64,000 bases of DNA from Rummeliibacillus stabekisii (GTDB lineage Bacteria > Bacillota > Bacilli > Bacillales_A > Planococcaceae): NCBI RefSeq assembly GCF_007988965.1, contig NZ_BJVD01000001.1, positions 310,001-374,000 on the forward strand, in the 5' to 3' direction. Under the pieces are notes generated by a model that did not search any database, had not been told where the DNA came from, and saw only the letters and a list, made by a program, of their open reading frames with translations. Below are positions 8,804 to 16,349 of the stretch, one piece after another (positions within the stretch are counted from its first letter, which is position 1; every line of letters starts with the position of its first letter). The translations under genes and the position numbers were made by a program.

Positions 8804-10876
8804 TTATGTGCGATCCCAGAAGCGTTCCATCGCAATTGCATTGACAAATTCTTTATGGAAGTTTGGATTATTTGCAGCAAATACTACGCCTGACAAGTTA
8901 TTATTTTGAGTTGTAGGAATGTAAGCTTTACCTGTTGATGCTACTCCTATTGGTTTATAATGTTTGTAAGCTTCCTGAACGAATATGGCCATTTCGCCAT
9001 CAAACATAGGTTGGTCTGTCGAAGTACCACCAACAACATATAGTGAATCGACTAAATATGGACTTGAAGTGAGGAACGTTTTATTGACCATAATTGACGT
9101 ACCGTCATCTCCCTTAACTTCTCCAAGCTTATCACTAATAACATCCACAAATACGCCGTTTTCCTCTAGTGAACTCAACGCCTCAGATACTTCTTTTCCG
9201 TTGAATCCATTACCAATTAATACACCTACTTTACGTGTATAAGCTGAACTATTCATATTCGTATATTGACTTAGAGATGGGTAGCTTGTTTCAACTGGGA
9301 CATGTGTACCACTTGGACGATCTACGCCGAGATTATCAGCAACAATATAGGCCATTTCTTGGTCTACGTTTACAAGTTGATCTACACATTGTTGGCGTAC
9401 GGACTTGCTTAATACGCTACCAATTTGGAAGCTCAACGCTTTAATTGTATGTTGTTTTTCAATCTCCGTTAAACTATTCCAGAATATTCTTGGTTGTGTA
9501 TAGTAATCAGTAAATGAATCACTTCTTGCTCTCGTCATGGTTCCGTCCACTTTTTGAGGATAATGTTCATAGCCTCCCTCTTCGATTGGTGTTGTATGAG
9601 GCGAACTATTACTTAATGAATTATTATTGTATTTTGCTTCGTCTACATCTATTGGATATCTCATAAAGCCTTGTTGCGAGTTATTATGGAACGGGCAGAC
9701 CGGTCGATTTATAGGTAAATCCTGGAAATTAGAACTACCCAGGCGATGATATTGAGCACTTTGATAAGCAATTAGTCTACCTTGCAGTACAGGGTCATTA
9801 GAAAAATCAATACCTGGCACTACATTTGCCGGATTGAATGCAACTTGTTCAATTTCTGCAAATTCATTATCAACATTTCTGTTTAACGTCATTTTACCAA
9901 TGAGTTTAACTGGTACAAGTTCTTCTGGCCAGAATTTAGAAGGATCAAGAATATCAAAGTCAAATTTGTGTTCATCCTCTTGTGAGATGAGTTGTACACC
10001 TAATTCGTATTCTGGGTATGCACCTTTATCAATTGCTTCTCTCAAATCTCGTCGATGGTAGTCCGGGTCAATCCCACCGATTTTTTGTGCCTCATCTTGC
10101 AATATTGAATGGACACCGAGTACTGGCTTCCAAACAAATCTAACAAATGTAGGAACACCTTCCTCATTAACAAATAAGTACGTATTAATCGCCCATGATT
10201 CCATCATACGGTAACTTCTTAAGATGCCTCGATCAGACATTACCCATAAAGCCATATGAAGAGCTTCTGGATTGTTTGCTACATAATCCCAAAACGTATC
10301 ATGGGCACCCGCACCTGTTGGCATACCTGTTCGTGGTTCTGCTTGATATGCATGAATAACATCCGGGAATTTCATAGGATCTGTGTTAATTAATACTGGC
10401 ATTGCAATGGATGTTAAGTCATAGTTCCCTTCTTCTGTATAGAATTTCACACCTAAGCAGCGTAAGTCTCTGGCTGTATCTTTAGATCCTCTGCTCCCTT
10501 GTACCGTTGAAAAGCGTACAAATAAAGGAGTCTTTTTGCCTGCCTCTTGTAAGAATCCCGCTTTTGTTAGGTCTTTCATCGATTCGTAACATTCAAATTC
10601 GCCATGCGCTCCATATCCTCTCGCATGTACCTTCCTTTCAGGTATAGGTTCACGCACAAATTTGGTCATTTTTTCAAAATAATAGTAATCTTGTTGCAAA
10701 GAAGGACCACGTTCACCTGCAGTTAATATTTCGGCGTCATTTACTACCTTTCTGCCTTGATTCGTTGTTAATGGTTTACCCATATTACTTACTCGATAAT
10801 TTTCTAATTGTTCGTTTTTACTGTTTTCATTTACATTGGTTTTAATTGATTTATCTTGTGCCACAAAATCACCCAT
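8804..10876 (-). CDS. katE: Large-subunit (clade 2) catalase, non-canonical haem pocket
   Basis: 690 residues with the architecture of large catalases (KatE/HPII): core catalase, then a flavodoxin/DJ-1-like C-terminal domain from about residue 550. The distal His is present (VHARGYGAHG, His84), as are the distal Ser (RFSTV, 122-125) and the proximal Tyr (RLIAY, Arg367/Tyr371). However, the segment that normally reads V-G-N-N-x-P and carries the catalytic Asn reads T-S-I-A-M-P (155-160), and the Phe residues after it are replaced (VLINTDP). Large catalases break H2O2 into water and O2; activity here is uncertain. The start could instead be the GTG at 10864 behind GGGTGAT. A sigma-B-like promoter lies upstream. 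Confidence 0.88.
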   Translation of the reverse strand: MGDFVAQDKSIKTNVNENSKNEQLENYRVSNMGKPLTTNQGRKVVNDAEILTAGERGPSLQQDYYYFEKMTKFVREPIPERKVHARGYGAHGEFECYESMKDLTKAGFLQEAGKKTPLFVRFSTVQGSRGSKDTARDLRCLGVKFYTEEGNYDLTSIAMPVLINTDPMKFPDVIHAYQAEPRTGMPTGAGAHDTFWDYVANNPEALHMALWVMSDRGILRSYRMMESWAINTYLFVNEEGVPTFVRFVWKPVLGVHSILQDEAQKIGGIDPDYHRRDLREAIDKGAYPEYELGVQLISQEDEHKFDFDILDPSKFWPEELVPVKLIGKMTLNRNVDNEFAEIEQVAFNPANVVPGIDFSNDPVLQGRLIAYQSAQYHRLGSSNFQDLPINRPVCPFHNNSQQGFMRYPIDVDEAKYNNNSLSNSSPHTTPIEEGGYEHYPQKVDGTMTRARSDSFTDYYTQPRIFWNSLTEIEKQHTIKALSFQIGSVLSKSVRQQCVDQLVNVDQEMAYIVADNLGVDRPSGTHVPVETSYPSLSQYTNMNSSAYTRKVGVLIGNGFNGKEVSEALSSLEENGVFVDVISDKLGEVKGDDGTSIMVNKTFLTSSPYLVDSLYVVGGTSTDQPMFDGEMAIFVQEAYKHYKPIGVASTGKAYIPTTQNNNLSGVVFAANNPNFHKEFVNAIAMERFWDRT

Positions 10877-10907
10877 CCTATTTTTATTTTCTTCTACAAT
10901 CTTGAAT

Positions 10908-10932
10908 TTACCCTAAATTTTGGACAATAAAC
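10908..10932 (-). promoter_or_regulatory. Candidate sigma-B promoter of the catalase gene
   Basis: Minus strand GTTTAT (10932-10927), 13-base spacer, GGGTAA (10913-10908). This is close to the general-stress consensus GTTTAA-N12/15-GGGTAT and lies about 32 bases before the ATG. katE of B. subtilis is a classic sigma-B gene, which supports the call. Confidence 0.65.
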
Positions 10933-11156
10933 TTTTTCAATAGATATCGCCTGCCCAATAAATCGCTGTTAATATTAACTAGCTCACTATTTTTTACCCA
11001 GCTTAATTTTTCTGAAACGCATGTATACATAAATATTTAACTATCAAAATTTATTTTTTTAAAAATTAATTCTAGTGAAAATACAACCTGTAACTATCCT
11101 TCATACAATGAAGGTTTGCTATTATAAACAATTCATGTGTCTGAAACTATAATATA

Positions 11157-11190
11157 AAAAAGGACATGAGATGGGCTTCATGTCCTTTTT
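11157..11190 (-). terminator. Terminator of the DUF2087 gene
   Basis: 13-bp perfect stem (AAAAAGGACATGA) with an 8-base loop and six T on the minus strand, immediately after the stop. Confidence 0.85.
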
Positions 11191-11195
11191 ATTCA

Positions 11196-11465
11196 TTATA
11201 TAGGGCGTTCATCTGAATTGACTGTATATTGGCTGCCATCATTTGTTCTTCGCAGATAGTCATAATCCACCAAGTATCTTCTCAAAATAGCAAAGTCATC
11301 ATACATTTGCTGTAGGTTTTCATTTACTTCTTTTTCTGTGTATATTTTATTTTTTTTAAAGCGTTGAATGATAATATCTAGAATCTGCAGTTTGTTTTTT
11401 TCTTTTTTAGGTATTGTCAGCAGCTGTCCTTTTTTAAAGTAACGCTCTTGGATAGTTTTATTCAT
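11196..11465 (-). CDS. DUF2087 domain protein
   Basis: 89 residues matching DUF2087. The pattern is an L-L-T-I-P-K-K-E-K-x-K motif, a helix with Y-T-E-K-E-V-N-E-N-L, then D-D-F-A-I-L-R-R-Y-L-V-D-Y and R-T-N-D-G-S-Q-Y. The domain is probably a small winged-helix-like fold often found attached to MerR or ArsR regulators; alone, its role is unknown. The start is the ATG at 11465 (GGGGGAA eight bases upstream); the ATG two codons earlier is too near the ribosome binding site. The DUF1648 gene lies 25 bases upstream in the same direction. Confidence 0.8.
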   Translation of the reverse strand: MNKTIQERYFKKGQLLTIPKKEKNKLQILDIIIQRFKKNKIYTEKEVNENLQQMYDDFAILRRYLVDYDYLRRTNDGSQYTVNSDERPI

Positions 11466-11493
11466 AAGCATTTCCCCCTACTCCCTTAAATCT

Positions 11494-11991
11494 TTACTGG
11501 ATTTTCTGTTGCCGTATAATACCCACAATTAATGGTATGAGTGTGCATGCAAGAACGGCAGGGAGAAACCATATACCAAACCCCTTCCACCATCCCATCG
11601 CAATGGAAACGGACTCAAATGCAATCAGAGAGAAAAGAATTAGGCAAATATTTTTTATTTGGTTGAGCATTTGCCTACTGATTAAGTAAAAACTTATTGC
11701 ATTTTCTTCGTTTATTCTTGCGGGGTAGTTATGGATTTCCGGGTGCTTTTCAATTGGCACCATAATAAGGAAGATGATCAAGCTTATCCCCGGCAATAAA
11801 AAAAGTTCCCATTTTGAGCCCATGCGGTCTACCTTGCCTGCTGCATTGTAATGGGCAGGGACCTGTTCCGGCAAGCGTCCCCATACAAGCACTAGAAAGA
11901 TAATTGACCCAGCAAAGAACAAATAGCCAAACATATCAAACATTTTTTCATTTTTAGTTTTAGGCAGGTGAATTTTTGGTCTTTTGCCCAT
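11494..11991 (-). CDS. DUF1648 integral membrane protein
   Basis: 165 residues with four membrane helices (about 22-40, 72-90, 118-136, 142-158). Between helices 1 and 2 lies the DUF1648 signature L-P-E-Q-V-P-A-H-Y-N-A-A-G-K-V-D-R. In B. subtilis this domain occurs in SdpI, the immunity protein for the SdpC toxin, and in other membrane proteins. No sdp genes are seen here, so a toxin-immunity role is only a possibility. The ATG at 11991 is taken; a GTG 15 bases upstream sits on the AAAGGAG sequence and cannot use it. Probably cotranscribed with the DUF2087 gene. Confidence 0.75.
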   Translation of the reverse strand: MGKRPKIHLPKTKNEKMFDMFGYLFFAGSIIFLVLVWGRLPEQVPAHYNAAGKVDRMGSKWELFLLPGISLIIFLIMVPIEKHPEIHNYPARINEENAISFYLISRQMLNQIKNICLILFSLIAFESVSIAMGWWKGFGIWFLPAVLACTLIPLIVGIIRQQKIQ

Positions 11992-12105
11992 GATGTTTCT
12001 TCTCACTCCTTTATTATGCTTTAGTTGGAATTTATGTATGTATAAACCAATTATAACACAATTGAATGAAAATTTCGTTTATATTTCAATAATCCCATAC
12101 GAAAA

Positions 12106-12133
12106 AGCTCAATACAGCATAGTGTATTGAGCT
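12106..12133 (-). terminator. Terminator of yqhG
   Basis: Perfect 11-bp stem (AGCTCAATACA) with a 6-base loop and TTTTTC on the minus strand, just after the yqhG stop at 12139. Confidence 0.85.
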
Positions 12134-12138
12134 CCAAC

Positions 12139-12918
12139 TTATTTCAAATAAAAGATACCGCCATTAATAATTTCACATTTAATCTTCGCCGCATACCGTT
12201 CCTCTAGTGCCTTTTTTTCGATTTCGTAGCACTCAGGTTTATCTTCTACATCATTATAGAAGTAATCGAGAACTCTTTGATCTCTAACCCATTTTTGTTT
12301 TGCTTTCTCTGCCCAATTATGGTCATCGCCTTGGATGATATTATAAAGTAACTCATCAAGTCGTTCTATTCCTCTGAGCGGTTTTATAATATATTGTAAC
12401 GGAAACGCAGCATCCGGTCTTTCCGACACAAATGACAGCTCTTGAATCTGTTCATGGAATTGTTCGATTACCTCCCCAGTCATTAAATTCAAGCCGAAAG
12501 AAAAAAGCATTTCTTTTGTTTGATCACAGTAATAGGAAACTTTATAGTTTACACCGAGAAAAGGTGTTAAAAATATTTGGTCCTGATTATCATCAACAGC
12601 TTCATATAAATGGACATATGCACCGAGTTGCTGTGCTACGCGAAAGATTTGATTAAGCCGATAAGAACCAAATCGTACGATCTCCCCTTTTACATCTTCC
12701 AAAACTTCTTCGGGATGTGTAATACATGTGAGTTGAGCAGGACAAGGAACACCATTCGTACTCTCAACATATTTCCAATAATAAGGGCGATTCATAATTC
12801 GTTTGTCCATGTCGATTGTCAATTGAGCCGTAATATAATGAGGATGCCTTTCGATAATAGAACAGTCTGTTTCTTCAAAAAAATGGCTCAGATATTCGTT
12901 CACTTGCGAAGAATACAT
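12139..12918 (-). CDS. yqhG: YqhG family protein
   Basis: 259 residues, full length for the YqhG family as I know it. No catalytic motif is recognisable. Conserved-looking stretches include Y-L-S-H-F-F near the N-terminus, P-x-Y-W-K-Y-V-E near 50 and F-R-V-A-Q-Q-L-G-A-Y-V-H-L-Y-E near 105. The start at 12918 is fixed by AGAAAGGAGA; a longer version starting at 12939 has no site. It lies 31 bases after the SNF2 helicase yqhH and is surely in the same operon, as in B. subtilis, so a joint role with that helicase is likely but unproven. Confidence 0.85.
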   Translation of the reverse strand: MYSSQVNEYLSHFFEETDCSIIERHPHYITAQLTIDMDKRIMNRPYYWKYVESTNGVPCPAQLTCITHPEEVLEDVKGEIVRFGSYRLNQIFRVAQQLGAYVHLYEAVDDNQDQIFLTPFLGVNYKVSYYCDQTKEMLFSFGLNLMTGEVIEQFHEQIQELSFVSERPDAAFPLQYIIKPLRGIERLDELLYNIIQGDDHNWAEKAKQKWVRDQRVLDYFYNDVEDKPECYEIEKKALEERYAAKIKCEIINGGIFYLK

Positions 12919-12949
12919 GCTTTTCTCCTTTCTAAACATTTTCCTAAAC

Positions 12950-14476
12950 CTAAATTGGATGTTTGTAAGTTAAGATATCGTCTAACTCCCCGACAACTTT
13001 TTCAAAAACGTCAATTTTCAAATGCAGGAGATCTAATATTTTTTGTTCAATCGTATCTGCTATTGCCAAATTATAGATTTGGACATCGTGTTCTTGTCCT
13101 AATCGATGAACACGACCGATTCGTTGTTCTAGCTTCATTGGATTCCATGGTAAGTCATAGTTAATAATATGGTGGCAGAATTGAAGGTTAATCCCTTCCC
13201 CTCCCGCTTCCGTTGCAATTAATACTTGCGCCTTTTCCTTAAACAAATATTTCATATAATCGCGTTTACTTTTATTATATTTACCATTAAATAGTACACT
13301 GGTTATGCCGTTATTATGCAAGAACCATTGAAGAAAAATCTGGGTTGCACGGTATTCTGTAAAGATAATCACCTTATCCTCGGCACTACGTACAATCTCT
13401 AACACTTTTTCAGCCTTAGCATTCGTTTGGAGTGCCATTAATTGTTCTATTACTTCTTCGACGAATGCAATTTCATCTTTCGTATTACAGTTTTTCATCA
13501 TATTTTCTAGTGTAAGACATGTAGCTTCTTTACTGCTACACATTTCTTTTTGCAATGTAATCATAGAAAAGGAGCCTGCAAAGACAGGTGAGATGTCTTT
13601 CAATTGAAGTATTAAATCATAAACTTCTCTTTCCTTTTCAGTAAATTTAACAGGGATATTATGCACTTTTCTTGTTGTCCATTCAATGCCTGTATCCTGA
13701 CGCCTATTTCGGACCATTACTTGATTAACGAGTTCCTTTAGAAACTCGTCGTTTTCTAAATCATGCTTGCTCGCTTTAAATGATGATTGAAATACATCGA
13801 AGTTGCCTAGATGACCAGGTTTTAGAAGTGAGATGAGATTGAAGAGTTCAAATACGTTATTTTGAATCGGGGTAGCAGTTAATAATAGACAAAACTTTTT
13901 CTTTAAGCTTTGAACAAATTCGTAGATTTTAGTCTTATGATTTTTAAGTTTATGCGCTTCATCAATAATAATCATGTCATACGCCTCTGCATAGATAGCC
14001 TCTTTATGTGGACTTTTTTTGGCAGTATCCATACTCATGACGAGAATATCTGTATGCTCAATGGAAGTGTTCTTTCTATAGGGGATGGCCGGTATATAAA
14101 ATTTACTCGTTAACTCATCAGACCATTGATTGACAAGAGATGCAGGTGCAAGAATTAGAGCTTTTTTAACAAGGCCTCTCATGAGGTATTCTTTTAATAT
14201 TAAACCTGCTTCAATTGTTTTACCGAGTCCTACTTCATCCGCGAGTATAGCTTTACCGTTCATCCTTTCGATCACCGTCTGGGCGGCTTCTAGCTGATGT
14301 TCAAGTGGTGTTACGTTAGGCAAATATTTCAATGACTTTAAGCCAGTAAATTCAGTGATAAGATTCGTTTTAACAACATCGTAGCACATTTTGTACAGTT
14401 TCCAGCTATCCCACTGTTGTGTGTTGAGCCTTTCAGCGAATTCTTCCTCCCAATTAGGCGATTTTTCCACATTCAT
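12950..14476 (-). CDS. yqhH: SNF2-family DEAH-box helicase YqhH
   Basis: 508 residues. The seven helicase motifs are easy to follow: Walker A DEVGLGKT at 80-87, motif Ia A-P-A-S-L, DEAH at 172-175, motif III L-T-A-T-P, motif V A-T-E-A-G-G-E-G-I-N-L-Q and motif VI Q-R-I-G-R-V-H-R-L-G-Q. This is the compact two-RecA-lobe SNF2/RapA-like form that moves on double-stranded DNA. Its job in Bacillales is unknown. The start ATG at 14476 follows GAGGTGAT. In B. subtilis the divergent neighbour is the glycine-cleavage gene gcvT with its riboswitch; here a small unknown gene takes that place. Confidence 0.9.
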   Translation of the reverse strand: MNVEKSPNWEEEFAERLNTQQWDSWKLYKMCYDVVKTNLITEFTGLKSLKYLPNVTPLEHQLEAAQTVIERMNGKAILADEVGLGKTIEAGLILKEYLMRGLVKKALILAPASLVNQWSDELTSKFYIPAIPYRKNTSIEHTDILVMSMDTAKKSPHKEAIYAEAYDMIIIDEAHKLKNHKTKIYEFVQSLKKKFCLLLTATPIQNNVFELFNLISLLKPGHLGNFDVFQSSFKASKHDLENDEFLKELVNQVMVRNRRQDTGIEWTTRKVHNIPVKFTEKEREVYDLILQLKDISPVFAGSFSMITLQKEMCSSKEATCLTLENMMKNCNTKDEIAFVEEVIEQLMALQTNAKAEKVLEIVRSAEDKVIIFTEYRATQIFLQWFLHNNGITSVLFNGKYNKSKRDYMKYLFKEKAQVLIATEAGGEGINLQFCHHIINYDLPWNPMKLEQRIGRVHRLGQEHDVQIYNLAIADTIEQKILDLLHLKIDVFEKVVGELDDILTYKHPI

Positions 14477-14679
14477 GCGATCACCTCTTATATTCTTTTG
14501 TCTTAACATGTGCCAATATCGCATAAACTATGTTATTTCCTTAATGAAATTAAGCAGGCATTAAACCAATTCCTTTATAGTCCACCTCATATACTAAAGA
14601 GAGGAAGGAAGCATAAACAATTATGTATTCATTTCGCTTTGATTATCCTTTGCATAATAAAAAAGGAGGTGTTTTTTGA

Positions 14680-15024
14680 ATGGGTGGAAATAATAATTCA
14701 GAAAACAGAAGAAAAAGCAGCAATTCATCCTCTTCCAACTTCAAAAAACATCCGGCCGTGAATGACTATAGCTTAGAAGATTTAACAAGCGGAAAACCAT
14801 TGGATGTCGTGGTAGCTGCTTTATTACTTTCAGGGAAGTTAAAAGTGGATGGAGTTCAATTATTCCGCGAATCACCAGCACTCATTGTGACATTAATAGG
14901 GAAGTTTGGAACTGGTGATGATAATAAAAACAACAATACAAAAAATTTTCCCCAAGGCACTAATGGATGGAACGATGTATTTGATGTTTTTCAACAACGT
15001 ACACAAAAAGGTGATGATTCTTGA
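14680..15024 (+). CDS. Small hydrophilic-amphipathic protein, unknown
   Basis: 114 residues behind AAAAAAGGAGG. Its first 30 residues are Asn/Ser/Lys-rich and disordered. A middle helical block (about 35-80) contains S-G-K-P-L-D-V-V-V-A-A-L-L-L-S-G-K-L and an L-F-R-E-S-P-A-L-I-V-T-L-I-G-K segment. The tail is again Asn-rich (DDNKNNN). I do not recognise the family. The low-complexity ends and strong ribosome binding site resemble small spore-coat or sporulation proteins, but that is inference. Its stop overlaps the start of the next mini-gene. Confidence 0.75.
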   Translation: MGGNNNSENRRKSSNSSSSNFKKHPAVNDYSLEDLTSGKPLDVVVAALLLSGKLKVDGVQLFRESPALIVTLIGKFGTGDDNKNNNTKNFPQGTNGWNDVFDVFQQRTQKGDDS

Positions 15025-15146
15025 ATAATAAATTTTTTGGAAGCGGAGCTTTTTCGAACGCTATCATGCTAGTGGTGTTATTGTTTTTGCTTATTTATGG
15101 AACAAATCGAGTTACAAGAGTACCTGTTATAATAGAATCTATATGA
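15021..15146 (+). CDS. 41-residue membrane miniprotein, translationally coupled
   Basis: Too short for usual gene finders. It starts at TTG (15021) in the four-base overlap TTGA with the stop of the preceding gene, behind AAAGGTGAT. The peptide has a short polar start (NNKFFGSG), a hydrophobic helix with M-L-V-V-L-L-F-L-L-I-Y and a short basic tail with T-R-V-T-R-V. One membrane span is clear. The coupling and ribosome binding site make it credible; the family is unknown. Confidence 0.6.
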   Translation: MNNKFFGSGAFSNAIMLVVLLFLLIYGTNRVTRVPVIIESI

Positions 15147-15177
15147 CTAGACAACAGCACAAACAGTATCCAGTGAA

Positions 15178-15267
15178 ATGAATATACTACTACTAATCCA
15201 AGTGATAACAGCCATGGCTTTGGTGAAGCCATTTGCGCGTTTATTCACCTGGAACAATTCCTCCTAA
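15178..15267 (+). CDS. Possible 29-residue hydrophobic peptide
   Basis: ATG at 15178 opens 29 codons with a hydrophobic stretch (ILLLIQVITAMALV) and a basic-aromatic tail (KPFARLFTW). The ribosome binding site is weak (CCAGTGA). It lies between the 41-residue miniprotein and the terminator at 15335, so it would be the third member of the same transcript. It may be chance. Confidence 0.3.
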   Translation: MNILLLIQVITAMALVKPFARLFTWNNSS

Positions 15268-15334
15268 AATTTCAGGCAACGCCCTTTGTCTGGAAACTCA
15301 GAAATATACACTCCCACCTTTTTTCGGATACTTT

Positions 15335-15354
15335 GCCCAAATGAATATTTGGGC
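15335..15354 (+). terminator. Terminator of the small-protein operon
   Basis: Perfect 8-bp stem GCCCAAAT/ATTTGGGC with a 4-base loop, followed by TTTTTCCTTTTTT on the plus strand. It ends the transcript that starts before 14680. Confidence 0.85.
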
Positions 15355-15398
15355 TTTTTCCTTTTTTCTGTAACCAACAAACACTCATCTATTCCATT

Positions 15399-16346
15399 TT
15401 ATTTTTTTGATGTTTGTTTTAATTCTCCGTGTAGCCAGGTAAATTCATCGAGGTCCTTCACAATATAAGCATTCGGAATAATCTTTCTTACTTCATGAAC
15501 CATTTTTGATGCGTCTTCAGATAAGTAACGCGCACTAATATGGTTTAGTAGCAAATTTTTAACCCTTGCTTTTTGTGCAACCTTTGCTGCAATTAGATTG
15601 GTTGAGTGCCCGTAAGCAGCCGCTCCTTCTTCAAGAGAAGCATCAAACGTACTCTCATGAATCAAAACATCGGCTTCTTCACTAAGTCTGACACTATTTT
15701 CAGAATACATAGTGTCCCCTAATATGGTGACCGTAAAACCTTTCTTAGGCTCTTCGGTGACTTCTATACTTCTGACAACTGTCCCATCCTCTAATACAAT
15801 GTCTTCTCCATTCTTAAGTCTCCCCAATAATGGCCCTTTAGGTACGCCAAGTGCAACAGCTTTATCCATAAGAAGGGTACCCTTTTGCTGTTTTTGCTCA
15901 ATTCTATAACCATAGCTTGGTACCACATGCTCTAATGGCATTGCCTTAACTATAAATTGCTCATCTTCAAATATAATTCCTTCATTCACTTCTACAAAGC
16001 GAATAGGATAACCCAAATGTGTGCCTGTAATTTTGAACGTAAGCAGAATCCATTCCTCAATGCCTTTTGGTCCATATATGGTTAAAGGTCCATCTCCTCC
16101 TAAAAAGGAGCGAGATCCAAGAAATCCAGGCAGCCCAAAAATATGGTCGCCATGCAAGTGTGTGATAAAGATTTTATCAATTTTACGTGGTTTAATTGTT
16201 GTGTGTAATACGAGGTGCTGGGTAGCTTCTCCACAGTCAAAAAGCCAAATAGTCCCTCTTTCTTCTAATAATTTGAGTGCAAGCGAGCTTACATTTCTTC
16301 CTTTTGATGGCATGCCAGCACCAGTTCCTAAAAATTGGATTTGCAT
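15399..16346 (-). CDS. rnz: Ribonuclease Z (tRNA 3' endonuclease)
   Basis: 315 residues. Metallo-beta-lactamase fold with the histidine motif T-H-L-H-G-D-H (His63, His65, Asp67, His68) followed by I-F-G-L-P-G-F-L, the specific RNase Z form. Later metal ligands are visible in L-G-D-T and the C-terminal N-H-I-S-A-R-Y. It cuts tRNA precursors lacking an encoded CCA end. The ATG follows GAGAGGGG. It lies 3 bases after the DNA polymerase IV stop, so the two form an operon, as yqjH/yqjK are near each other in B. subtilis. Confidence 0.95.
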   Translation of the reverse strand: MQIQFLGTGAGMPSKGRNVSSLALKLLEERGTIWLFDCGEATQHLVLHTTIKPRKIDKIFITHLHGDHIFGLPGFLGSRSFLGGDGPLTIYGPKGIEEWILLTFKITGTHLGYPIRFVEVNEGIIFEDEQFIVKAMPLEHVVPSYGYRIEQKQQKGTLLMDKAVALGVPKGPLLGRLKNGEDIVLEDGTVVRSIEVTEEPKKGFTVTILGDTMYSENSVRLSEEADVLIHESTFDASLEEGAAAYGHSTNLIAAKVAQKARVKNLLLNHISARYLSEDASKMVHEVRKIIPNAYIVKDLDEFTWLHGELKQTSKK

Positions 16347-16349
16347 CTA

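Larger units (their letters stand above)
10877..11195. other. Intergenic region upstream of the catalase
   Basis: No gene seen in 319 bases. It holds the candidate sigma-B promoter (10908-10932) and, at its right end, the terminator of the DUF2087 gene (11157-11190). The middle is AT-rich without a recognisable element. Confidence 0.6.

Noticed and set aside
11494-11991. DUF1648 protein as SdpI immunity gene
   Set aside because: No sdpABC or sdpR nearby; the domain alone does not prove immunity.
14525-14679. Glycine riboswitch or gcvT leader expected beside yqhH
   Set aside because: No tandem aptamer pattern and no gcvT follows; only the small unknown operon.
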